Source: Terfezia claveryi
Lineage: Eukaryota; Ascomycota; Pezizomycetes; Pezizales; Pezizaceae
Assembly (NCBI GenBank): GCA_015179025.1
Contig: WHUX01000028.1
Span: 124,001-188,000, forward strand
Length of the DNA stretch: 64,000 nucleotides
Reading direction: 5' to 3'
Shown here piece after piece: positions 1-8,263 of the stretch. Under the pieces are notes generated by a model, which ran no database searches, was not told the origin of the DNA, and worked only from the letters and a program-made list of their open reading frames with translations. Each line of letters starts with the position of its first letter. The first letter of the stretch is position 1. The translations under genes were made by a program, and so were the position numbers.

Positions 1-2
1 AC

Positions 3-455
3 CACACGGCTACAACTTCAACCCTGATTTCTCCAAAGCTGAGAGAGCTCTACGAACAGGGAAAGCTGAGCGGCCTTGGGCCGGACCTCAGTGACAACAT
101 CGAGCAAAAGTTGGCGGAATCTCTGCAGTGGAAGTGCTACTCATTGGGGGTATGTACTGAAAAACCATCCTATGTTCATTAGGAAGGCCTTGAGCTGATG
201 AAGTTTTACGTGTAGGACAAGAACGCCAATGAAGAAATCTCCAGCGATAAATTCACGTCCCTTCAGGTAGGTGTGTCACGAAGGGTCCCAGAGAGACCAG
301 CGCCAGGTGATGGCCGGTCACGGGGTCCTGGCGGGGATGAACCTCTCAATCTCATCGGCGGCCCCTTCCATGCTGTGCCGTTGAGGGGGATTACTCATGG
401 AAAGCCATTTGGTCTGCACTCGGACGAGGACTTCAAATATTTGTCGACTTCATGA
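3..455 (+). CDS. Tyrosinase copy A, C-terminal part (cut by window start)
   Basis: Reading frame starts at base 3 and joins two exons, 3-149 and 216-455, across a GTATGT...TAG intron. The translation has the layout of the C-terminal domain of fungal tyrosinases: a stretch beginning SPKLRELYEQGKLSGLGPDL, then ESLQWKCYSLG, then FTSLQVGVSRRVPERP and a low-complexity tail ending in TGA. In the family this domain shields the copper site until it is cleaved; tyrosinases oxidise phenols to quinones for melanin. The copper-binding domain lies upstream of the window. A second, broken copy of the same gene lies at 2514-7636 and its 3' end matches this one closely, also beyond the stop codon. This copy has no stop or frame break in the visible part, so it may be the working gene. 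The family call rests on the pattern of the domain and on the copper motifs seen in copy B. Confidence 0.6.
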
Positions 456-965
456 ACTTCATGAACGCGGGTATCCAGATATGCATTGAGCATTTCTGTG
501 TTCAGAAACTTTTTGGCGAGGGTATGGTAGTGGGGATTGAAGGTTCCAGTGGAGAGGGACTTGGAAACGAGAGCGAAGGTGATACACAGGGATTTGGAAT
601 TTATGGCAGAAATTAACGTGGCCATGATTATTTGTCATCTGTCAATCAATCATTACTCAATCAATAGGCATATGCATGACGTGACCAGTTGTAGGTAGTG
701 GCAGTGTGTTCTGACCAATACGCCAATCAGGCCCAAGCCCCGCATATTCCCAGTCGCACTCGAATCAAGTCGGGTTTTCAATGTCGTCAATCCTCTGCGT
801 AAACTGGTTCGACCTGTCCCTCCCAACAGCACAGTCCCGAAGGGATTTTTAGCTTCCCTACAACCGAGGCTATGTACGATCAAGGATTCAGTATGGTACT
901 CATTGTTGAGAGTGCAATCAAGCATACCTAGTAGATGTCTATAGTATTTCGGAATGTTGATACAG

Positions 966-1482
966 TACGGAGGCTCACACCAAAAGTCTTTCCCCCTTCT
1001 AGTTTGGGAATCCTGCATATGCAATGCATATGCATGCATTCAGCTTGGCATTATTCACCTCCAAAACGAGTTGCAACGACAATACAGCCATGTTGACTGC
1101 ACTCTGCCCTGAATATAGCTATGCTACCTTGAATATACCTAAATGGCTTATTACGTCCATAATGTGTCTTGCGGAGTATGCCAAGCCTCCTGCATTAGTA
1201 ATGCATACGCCAAGTTGCTCCGCATAAACGAAGTAGCCTTGGCAGACTTTAGCAGACGCTGCATACGGCATCATAGGGACAATTAAGACGTTCTGTACTC
1301 AAAAAAGCTACTTGCGAGCAACAGTAAAGGCAAAACAAATCACTACATGGCTGGTATTAAACACATTGTCATTAGAACCTGTTTTGGAGTTGATTATGTC
1401 AAGCTGCATGCGGTGCATAGGGATTGCATATGCAAGGTTCCCAAACTGGAAGGGGGAAAAACTTTTGGTGTGAGCCTCCGTA
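966..1482. mobile_element. MITE, family 1 (inverted ends CGGAGGCTCACACC)
   Basis: The ends are inverted repeats of about 60 bases. Both start TACGGAGGCTCACACCAAAAG, continue with a C/T-rich tract and end near GCATATGCA. The outermost TA can be read as a Tc1/mariner-type target duplication. The interior (about 400 bp) has no convincing reading frame. One lone end of the same family lies at 7997-8050. Confidence 0.7.
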
Positions 1483-1808
1483 TACATAAAAGCTTATCAT
1501 ATCCGTAACGCGCAAACCACAGAACCGAACCTGTGACTCCCCATGTTGCTGGCCAACCCCAGCCAATGTGTGACGAATTGAACATGATTGTGGCTGCCCC
1601 AAACGTAGACCTGTGAAAACTAGGTACCGACTAAACCAGCCTTGCTCCTGGCAATTACATGGCGATCCTGAGAAAGAGATCGACATCGGAGGCAGGATCG
1701 GACCAATTTGTTTTTTTTGGTGGAATCAACTGGTCTGGGCTCGAGAACAAGGCTGGCTCACATTATTCTTTATCCAATATATTCTTATCTGTATGGTTGG
1801 GGAGTCCC

Positions 1809-2031
1809 TAGGCTGGTTGGCACAAGCCCCTCGCAAGGGAGTCCCCTCCCATGAAAATTACCAGAAGAGTACTAGAGGCCAATAATACATAATGGTGACT
1901 CCCACCAAAATGTTACCTTCTATCAAATGCGTTCTTAATTTGTATGGGGGCCGAGGGGGTCACATTTTTATATCGAATGTATTCTCATGCTCATGTTTTC
2001 TTCTCTACGAGAGGTTGTGCCAACTAGACTA
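1809..2031. mobile_element. MITE, family 2 (inverted ends TAGKCTRGTTGGCACAA)
   Basis: The left end reads TAGGCTGGTTGGCACAAGCC and the right end, reversed, TAGTCTAGTTGGCACAACC; both continue into a CTCG-rich stretch. The element is 223 bp, flanked by TA and has no coding capacity. A 95-bp relative is at 29113-29207 and a lone end at about 23459-23485. Confidence 0.6.
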
Positions 2032-2798
2032 CGCGTTTGCTAGAGACGAAAAGTCTGGAAAAGGGCAGCTGGGTGTGATAGTGCATGTGGGTGGTATAGC
2101 GAGTGAAGGGCAGGCAAATCAACGATCATACTAGTTTTCCAATAGGGTCCTTTACTGAAGGTAAAGAAATTCCCAACAGCGATTAAGGGTGCAGTGCTCC
2201 CCACCGTTCCCTCATGCCAATACTATATATAGTAGGCCACTGAGACATCGCCAGCTCTGCACACATGCTTCGGTTATCCCTTAGCAATCCCGTCAGCGGC
2301 GTTGAAGCCACACAAAGGATAGCCATCAGTCTACCAATAGGGAGACTTTCCAGGTCGGTGGTAAGAGAAGGAGTGTAACTAATACTTGTACCTAAGTCAA
2401 TATAAGAGAGCCTTCACCCCGTACTGAGGAAACAAACCGTGAGAGAACCAACTTACTGTAACTGCATCATTCCTATTGCAAGAACTCCAGACCCCACGTA
2501 GGTAGCAGGCACGATGGCAACCAAGCGCGGTCAAGACTATGTCTACCTAATTAAGGGTATCAAGACTGGCGGCATCTGTCCGCGCAAGGAAATCGTATGA
2601 CTTTGAAGTGATATCAGACAACGCGCCTTGTTCATGGCTGCCTTCCAAATGATGTCCAAGAGATCCAAGGATGACGTTTTGTCATATACATTATCAACTC
2701 GCGAGTGCGGTCCGGTTCTTGATTCCTGTATTGCAATATTAGCCGTTTCCTAACTGAGTAGCAATAATTCGTGTCTAAGTATCCATAGTGTCCCTTAT

Positions 2799-3241
2799 TT
2801 TTTTTTATTTTTTTAAATACTTAGTACTCCTATGCAGCCTCGTTAGGGGGGCTATGAGGAGCCACACGGAAATCCGGTGGATTCAAGGGTAAGGCAAGTT
2901 AATCTGCCAGACCCACGCGAGATAAATACATATAACGAACCCGAGATGAGGCCCCATGCTGTCACTAACGGACTAGCCGATGACCCGGAGGCCTGACTGA
3001 GCCTCGATCCCTAAACTCATGAACTGTATGGAAAAGAAGACGAAATAGTAGAACTGAGAACTGAAGGAGAAGAAAAGGACTTGCGGACTAAGACAAAGTA
3101 GAATCGTAAAAATTAATGAACTGAATATTGACTGTGTTTCTAGCTGAACTCCCGGAATAATAGCCCGAAGAAGGTCTCCACGGCTTCATATATCTCCTCT
3201 CCCTCTTTCCTCCATTCTGGTTTGTCGAGCTCTTCCCAGCT
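2799..3241 (-). mobile_element. 5'-truncated LINE, copy 1 (reverse)
   Basis: The reverse strand carries the last codons of a LINE ORF (SWEELDKPEWRKEGEE to FFGLLFREFS), then a 3' UTR and an A-rich tail that closely match copy 2 at 5405-7058. It is flanked by a 14-bp direct repeat, ATAGTGTCCCTTAT, at 2785-2798 and 3242-3255. Tyrosinase sequence resumes immediately after the right repeat. The element is therefore a short, target-primed insertion. Confidence 0.85.
2836..2853 (-). other. LINE 3'-end hairpin, copy 1
   Basis: On the LINE strand this reads AGCCCCCCTAACGAGGCT and folds as a stem AGCC(C)/(G)AGGCT with one mismatch. It is the same position and loop as the hairpins in copies 2 and 3 and precedes the conserved GCATAGGAGTA string and the A-rich tail. 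Confidence 0.55.
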
Positions 3242-4113
3242 ATAGTGTCCCTTATGATATAACCTGGCCTCCTGTCGGGGGCCCATCAGCCCCTGACAAT
3301 CCAAGCATACCTGGGTTCTATTGCTACCATTCCGGCCCATTGTTTTTGACCTGGCACCGTCCATATGTTCCTTGCATTGAGGTTTGTGGCATGACCCTTA
3401 TGGCTACATGTAGTTGGGCAATACGGGTCAACTATGTTCAAATAGCAAGCATTGCACGACATTACTGCCAGAATATCTGCTCAGCAGCGTCACGGACCCG
3501 GGCGAGTTGAACAAGTGGAAAACGGCGGCTGAGAACTGGCGTCTTCCTTACTGGGACTCTGCCCTCCGCCGCTCAAACAATCATGTGGACGGCATGGACA
3601 ATTGCTGCCTCCCCGACATTGCACTAAACGAAATATTAGAATCTTCGAATGACCCGAACCCATGGTATGCATATGATTTTCCAGGAGGACAAAGTGGAAT
3701 CCCAGACTTGTCCGACTACTTTCCAGTGAGTATTCCCCTTTCCCTGCTTGTTCCCATCCCCACCACTGTTGGGATCTCATAGTGCTAACCAAAGTTAAAC
3801 GCGAAGATAAGCATTCAAACCCGAACTGTACGATACGCACCGGCCTATGATCCAGAGAGCTCTGAGAACCTCATGACCAGCAACTTTTCCTACGGGGGTT
3901 TCACCGACGGTGCGGAAACCTCCGGGGACTCCGCGAAGAAAAATTTGAATCTCGTTCACGAGAGTGTCCATCCTAATAATGGTGGTTACCGGTAAAGCAA
4001 GACTGATTCCAACAAGAAGAATGGCAATATGGGAATTATCCCAACGGCAAGCTTTGACCCTATCTTCTTCCTTTGGCATTGGTGAGTATCAGTGTTTTTG
4101 CTTTGCCTATACT

Positions 4114-5088
4114 ATATATGTTCTGCGCCGACCACGGGCAGCATACCCACTATGCCCCTCGCGGGCAATTTATATAATTACTACATTTAGTATATAACGT
4201 ACTTGAATTAACACAAATATACCTGACTAGAGCTATATTTAATACATACAAGTAGGCTATTAGTTGTCCTCCGGGTCGATGGAGTCATCCTCCACATAAT
4301 TAGGCTATTATCCAATAAGCAGTCAAATTTGTGTCTGTTCAGCTAGAGCTGAGAGGTTACTACAGTCATGGTCTGCTAACCCTTTGGTATGAAAAAAGAG
4401 TGAGCGTTTCAACTCATTTATAAAGCATCGGCAGTGCGACTTTTCGTAAATACATGAGACAGAAACCTGAGTTGCTGTAGATGCCTGCCGAGAAGCATTA
4501 GCTAGAGTGATTATGGATTGTCGAGTAGCTAGAGTATCTACTATCTACAATTTTATTGTTCAAGCCTATAAGATCAGTTGCTGGCTCGAAATCTTTGGTC
4601 CGATAAGGTGGTATTTTTACAATAACTTTTGCATATTACCTTTGATTGACGAGATTGTACAACTCTATTGGCTCGCTTAACGAGCCTTTGGACTTTAGGT
4701 ATGCGAGGTGTCCATGTTTAATTTAAATACTCCAAGCTCATAATAAATGCTCAACTTCTCCCTTACCATTATCAGACTATAAATTCAGATGGCCTATAAA
4801 CCTGAATCCATAATGACATTACAGATGTAACAGACTCCGACCAATAATATTAGTATCATATTACTTATGCTAATGAGTTTAAATTACCATTTTATCTTCT
4901 AATAGAGCAAAATAACACCGCGTGCCATAATAGTCTTTCATATAACGATCTGTTTATATTAATATCGATTAGATCATCTCTAACCCATTAAATAGGTCTA
5001 TATTGTTATAAATTCAAATGCGTTATGTACCAAATGGCATGTGCTGCCAGCGGGCAGCCGATGCCCGCAAGCGGCCCAGAACATATAT
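4114..5088. mobile_element. AT-rich 975-bp element with inverted ends, inside tyrosinase B intron
   Basis: The ends are inverted: left ATATATGTTCTGCGCCG followed by a GGGCA, right (reversed) ATATATGTTCTGGGCCG followed by a GGGCA. The interior is strongly AT-rich and has no useful reading frame. It sits a few bases after a GTGAGT splice donor of the tyrosinase, and tyrosinase coding sequence resumes at about 5143, so the insertion fell in or next to an intron. Its superfamily is not clear; TA flanks would suggest Tc1/mariner. Confidence 0.6.
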
Positions 5089-5424
5089 CTCTCGAGCGCC
5101 CTAGTACTTTAAACGCTGTGGTAAGTAGCCAACAATGCATGGATGGACGATGAGCAACGTCACGGATTCCGATATAGCGACAGCGAGTTCTGGACATCTG
5201 AGCGCTGCCGTTACCTTCCAGATATGGGACATACGTACCCGGACTTGGCTCTTATCACGGACCACCTGAGCCTAATTGAGAGAGTTATTAATTTATATAG
5301 TGATGCACTGGCCCTGTCCTTGATGTGGATGAATACGTAGTTACTGCTATATGGATCATAAGCTGTGGCCTGCGGGTGTGCATGGTTAATTCACTGAGTC
5401 TCACCCTTCTCATGGTCCCCCTAA

Positions 5425-6585
5425 TGCAGCAACCATCAAGCCCTGGGGTACATCGCCAATATAGAGCCTCTACAGGACAAGCTGGACGACATGAGACGCA
5501 CATGGGCAGCCAGGGCTATCAGGACGGGGGATAAACAGATCAGAGCGTATGTCACAGAGGACACGTCCTGGCACCAGAGCAATGATTTACATCATGCAAG
5601 AACACCCATCTCCGAGGCCTTTTTCCTGAACGGCGCAACCATGGAAGAGCTCTCATGGGGCGACAGGGAAGATGTAACCCCCTTCCCATTAAACCACAAA
5701 ATAATCATGGACCCCAAGTCGAAATCATCCCGAAACCTAATCCCCTGGGCAACGGGAATAGGAGCCATCCTAGAGGAAGGTTGGAGGACTTGCTACACTG
5801 ACGGCACCGGACGGAAAGGAGTAATAGCGAGCGGAGTCTACAGTGAAGACCGGACAGGAGGCTCCCCCGAGAACTACGGAGGCTTCCTAGGACACCATGC
5901 CACGGTAGCAGACGGCGAACTTTTCGCAATGCAACTAGCACTAGGCACAGAGGAAGCCGATATGTTGACGATTCTCTCAGACTCGCAAGCAGCAATCCAA
6001 GCGGTCTGCAACATGAGCACTGGCCTCCCCCCCCGATCCGGCATCGAGAAAGAGATCAAGAGCAGGCTGTTAAAGAACCCACACAGGGACCTCCAAATAG
6101 CATGGGTCAGAGGCCACTTGGGTATCCCGGGTAATGAAAAGGCGGATCAGACCGCATGCTTTAACTCTCACCTAGGGGAATTCACCGGCAGCACGTGCAC
6201 TGCAACGGAAGGGGGCCTACGCGCATCCTCTAAGGCTATACGAAAGGATGCAAGGACGAAAGCAGGATATGGAACGAGAAGAGTAGAATGGGACCGCCAG
6301 GCACTCTCAGCCTATACATGGCTACGAACAAACAAAGGTCCACAGAAAAGCTGGCTCCACCATATCGGCAAAGCAGAGTCAGCAGAATGCGCATGTGGAC
6401 AACCCTATGAGACTGGAGAGCACATCGTCTTCAAGTGCCCACGCTTTGATCGACCCCGGAGAGTCCTGTTAGGGGAGAAGAGCAGTTGGGAGGAAATCGA
6501 CAAACCGGAATGGAGAAAGGAGGAGGAGGAAACATACGAGGCCACGGAGGCCTTTTTCGGGCTATTATTCCGAGAGCTCACTTAG
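5425..6585 (+). CDS. LINE ORF2 C-terminal fragment: RNase H domain plus zinc knuckle
   Basis: Open from the start of the truncated element to TAG 6585; the first ATG is at 5491, but the natural start lies in the lost 5' part. The RNase H domain shows all four acidic residues in order: YTDGTG, VADGELFAM, LSDSQAA and NEKADQTA. Downstream is a C-x-C-x8-H-x4-C knuckle (CACGQPYETGEHIVFKCPRF) that many LINE ORF2 proteins carry at the C-terminus. In the element RNase H would remove the RNA template during target-primed synthesis. The last residues (SSWEEIDKPEWRKEEEE...FFGLLFRELT) match copy 1. The reading frame is intact although the element is truncated, which suggests a fairly recent insertion. 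Confidence 0.85.
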   Translation, partial: CSNHQALGYIANIEPLQDKLDDMRRTWAARAIRTGDKQIRAYVTEDTSWHQSNDLHHARTPISEAFFLNGATMEELSWGDREDVTPFPLNHKIIMDPKSKSSRNLIPWATGIGAILEEGWRTCYTDGTGRKGVIASGVYSEDRTGGSPENYGGFLGHHATVADGELFAMQLALGTEEADMLTILSDSQAAIQAVCNMSTGLPPRSGIEKEIKSRLLKNPHRDLQIAWVRGHLGIPGNEKADQTACFNSHLGEFTGSTCTATEGGLRASSKAIRKDARTKAGYGTRRVEWDRQALSAYTWLRTNKGPQKSWLHHIGKAESAECACGQPYETGEHIVFKCPRFDRPRRVLLGEKSSWEEIDKPEWRKEEEETYEATEAFFGLLFRELT

Positions 6586-6608
6586 TACATTTTCATCATC
6601 CATGAGTC

Positions 6609-6817
6609 TCTTTGGTATCAGTTCTAACATTTACGAATTCCTTTTGTATGAGTTCACCTTACTTTCCAGTCCTTTAAGTTCATCATGCTTAGGTCGGGCC
6701 CAGTCAGGCCTTCTTCTTTGGTATCAGTTCTATATTTACGAATCCCTTTTGTATGAGTTCACCTTACTTTCCAGTCCTTCAAGTTCATCACGTTTCGGTC
6801 GGGCCCAGTCAGGCCTT
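6609..6817 (+). repeat. Tandem duplication inside LINE 3' UTR
   Basis: Two units of about 106 bp, starting at CTTTGGTATCAGTTCTA and ending at GGGCCCAGTCAGGCCTT, follow each other. They differ by a few substitutions. Shorter traces of the motif TGTACGAGTTCACGA occur in the 3' UTR of copy 3. Confidence 0.8.
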
Positions 6818-6945
6818 CGGGTCATCGGCTAGTCCGTTAATGACAGCATGGGGTATCCTCCAAGTTCCTGTATTTAGCTTGCGTGGGGTTGGCAGATTAA
6901 CTTGCCTTTCCCTTGAATCCACCGGGTTTCCGCGTGGCTCCTCAT

Positions 6946-7020
6946 AGCCCCCCTAACGGGGCTGCATAGGAGTACTAAGTATTTAAAAAAAAAAAAAAAA
7001 ATGGTCCCCCTAATGGGACC
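6946..7020 (+). other. Two covarying hairpins at LINE 3' end, copy 2
   Basis: 6946-6963 folds as AGCCCC-CCTAAC-GGGGCT and 7003-7020 as GGTCCC-CCTAAT-GGGACC. Each is followed by GCATAGGAGTAnnAAGTATTTAAA. The stems differ at two pairs, yet both stay fully paired. The same structure occurs in copies 1 and 3. It is probably the 3' RNA signal read by the LINE reverse transcriptase. Confidence 0.7.
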
Positions 7021-7996
7021 GCATAGGAGTAACAAGTATTTAAAAAAAGAAAAAATAAACTGAGTCTCACTAACACGCGCGATATACCCAGGCATGAAGT
7101 TGGCCCCTTCTACCTAGAAATCTCGTTGAAAGTGGATGACAAGGAAGTAATTGTCATCCTCAATCGTAAACTTTGTGAGTTTACTGGAGAGTGGGTTGGC
7201 GAACTAGGTAGTGCAGAACACCACACGGTTACAACGTCGTCCCTGATTTCTCCAAAGCTGAGAGAGCTCACGAAACAGGGGAAACCGAGCGGCCTTGGGT
7301 CGGACCTCAATGACAACATCGAGCAAAAGTTGACGTAATCCCTGCAGTAAGTGCTACTCATTTGGTATATGTACTGAAAAGCCATCCTATGTTCATTAGG
7401 AAGTCCTTGAGCTGATGATAGGTAGGACAAGAACGCCAATGAAGAAATCTCCAGCAATAAATTCACGCCCCTTCAAGTAGGTGTGTCACGAAGGGTCCCA
7501 GAGGAACCAGCGCCAAGTGATAGCCAGCCACAAGATCCTAGCAGCCCCTTCCACACAGCCGTTGAGGGGAGTTACTCATGGAAAGCAATTTGGTCTGCAC
7601 TTGGGCGAGGACTTCAAATATCTGTCGACTTCATGAACGCGGGTATCCAGATTTGAATTGAGCTATTCCGTGTTCGGAAACTTTTTGGCGAGGGTATGGT
7701 TTGAAGTTTCCAGTGATTTGGAAACGAGAGCGAAGGTGATACACAAGGATTTGGAATTTATTGCAGAAATTAACGTGGCCGGTAACATTTGACATCTGTC
7801 ACCTCAATCATTACTCAATCAGTAGGGACATGCATGACGTGACCAGTTGTAGTATTGCCTCCATAAACTTACGTTTAAGAATATAGCGTAAAAATAATGG
7901 CAGGTGAATACATAGAAACTGGGCACGAGGCCGCAAAGAGCATTGCAACTATATAGAAAAGAGGAAGTTTTAAACCTTTTTTATGTAAGCATGGAT

Positions 7997-8050
7997 CATT
8001 GCATATGCAAGATTACCAAACCGGAAGGAGGAAAAGCCTTTTGGTGTGAG
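7997..8050. mobile_element. Lone end of MITE family 1
   Basis: ATTGCATATGCAAGATTACC, an A/G-rich stretch and TTTTGGTGTGAG match the right end of the element at 966-1482. No partner end is seen nearby, so it is a truncated relic. Confidence 0.55.
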
Positions 8051-8180
8051 CAGATTATTTGTACTCTTTCTCTCTTACTGTGAATGTCTATAAATAAATA
8101 AGGAACGGCGAAGTGTTCTCGTGCCATAGTGGAACAATGCTTCTCAAAGCCCAGTTGTGCACACACAAACATTGATGATC

Positions 8181-8263
8181 TGCACCATAAAAGTGCACTA
8201 TAAAAGTGCACCATAAAAGTGCACTATAAAAGTGCACCATAAAAGTGCACTATAAAAGTGCAC
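8181..8263. repeat. 13-bp tandem array with TATAAAAG cores
   Basis: Just over six units of TGCACYATAAAAG, alternating strictly between C and T at one position, so the higher-order unit is 26 bp. Three units contain the TATA-box-like string CTATAAAAG. No gene lies close downstream. Confidence 0.85.

Larger units (their letters stand above)
456..2513. other. Intergenic DNA between tyrosinase copies
   Basis: No gene is supported here. Bases 456-697 are the 3' flank of copy A and match 7637-7855 behind copy B. Two small TA-flanked inverted-repeat elements (966-1482 and 1809-2031) sit inside. A TATA-like string at about 2224-2232 lies roughly 290 bases before the start of copy B and may belong to its old promoter. 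Confidence 0.5.
5405..7058 (+). mobile_element. LINE, copy 2 (5'-truncated, carries RNase H end of ORF2)
   Basis: Flanked by a 12-bp direct repeat ACTGAGTCTCAC at 5393-5404 and 7059-7070, with tyrosinase sequence on both sides. It holds an open reading frame (5425-6585), a 3' UTR with an internal duplication, two hairpins and two A-rich tails (about 6984-7001 and 7041-7058). The reverse transcriptase domain is missing, so this copy cannot move by itself. Confidence 0.88.
2514..7636 (+). pseudogene. Tyrosinase copy B, broken by three insertions and by stops
   Basis: Pieces of one tyrosinase occur in order. The N-terminus starts at ATG 2514 (YLIKGIKTGGICPRKEI), followed in the same frame by two TGA stops and then ALFMAAFQMMSKRSKDDVLS. 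The copper-A region YCYHSGPLFLTWHRPY lies at about 3305-3370. WRLPYWDSA is at about 3538-3565. The copper-B region (LVHESVHPNNGG, then FDPIFFLWHW) is at about 3950-4080. WTSERCRYLPDMGHTYPDL is at about 5180-5245, and the C-terminal domain at about 7075-7636. Insertions interrupt it at 2799-3241, 4114-5088 and 5405-7058. Other damage includes a TAG in place of a sense codon near 3435, a frame change near 3430-3490, an FFLHH motif read as FFLWH, and a TAA near 7337. Without the insertions the gene is about 2 kb, normal for the family. The three stops named (TGA, TGA, TAG) could each come from a single C-to-T change. Confidence 0.75.

Noticed and set aside
3140..3364. A 74-codon reverse-strand open frame across the LINE border
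   Set aside because: It joins antisense tyrosinase to LINE ORF2 across the target duplication; it is a chimera of two sequences, not a gene.
8181..8263. Regular repeats that might suggest a CRISPR-like array
   Set aside because: There are no unique spacers; units follow each other directly, and the genome is eukaryotic.
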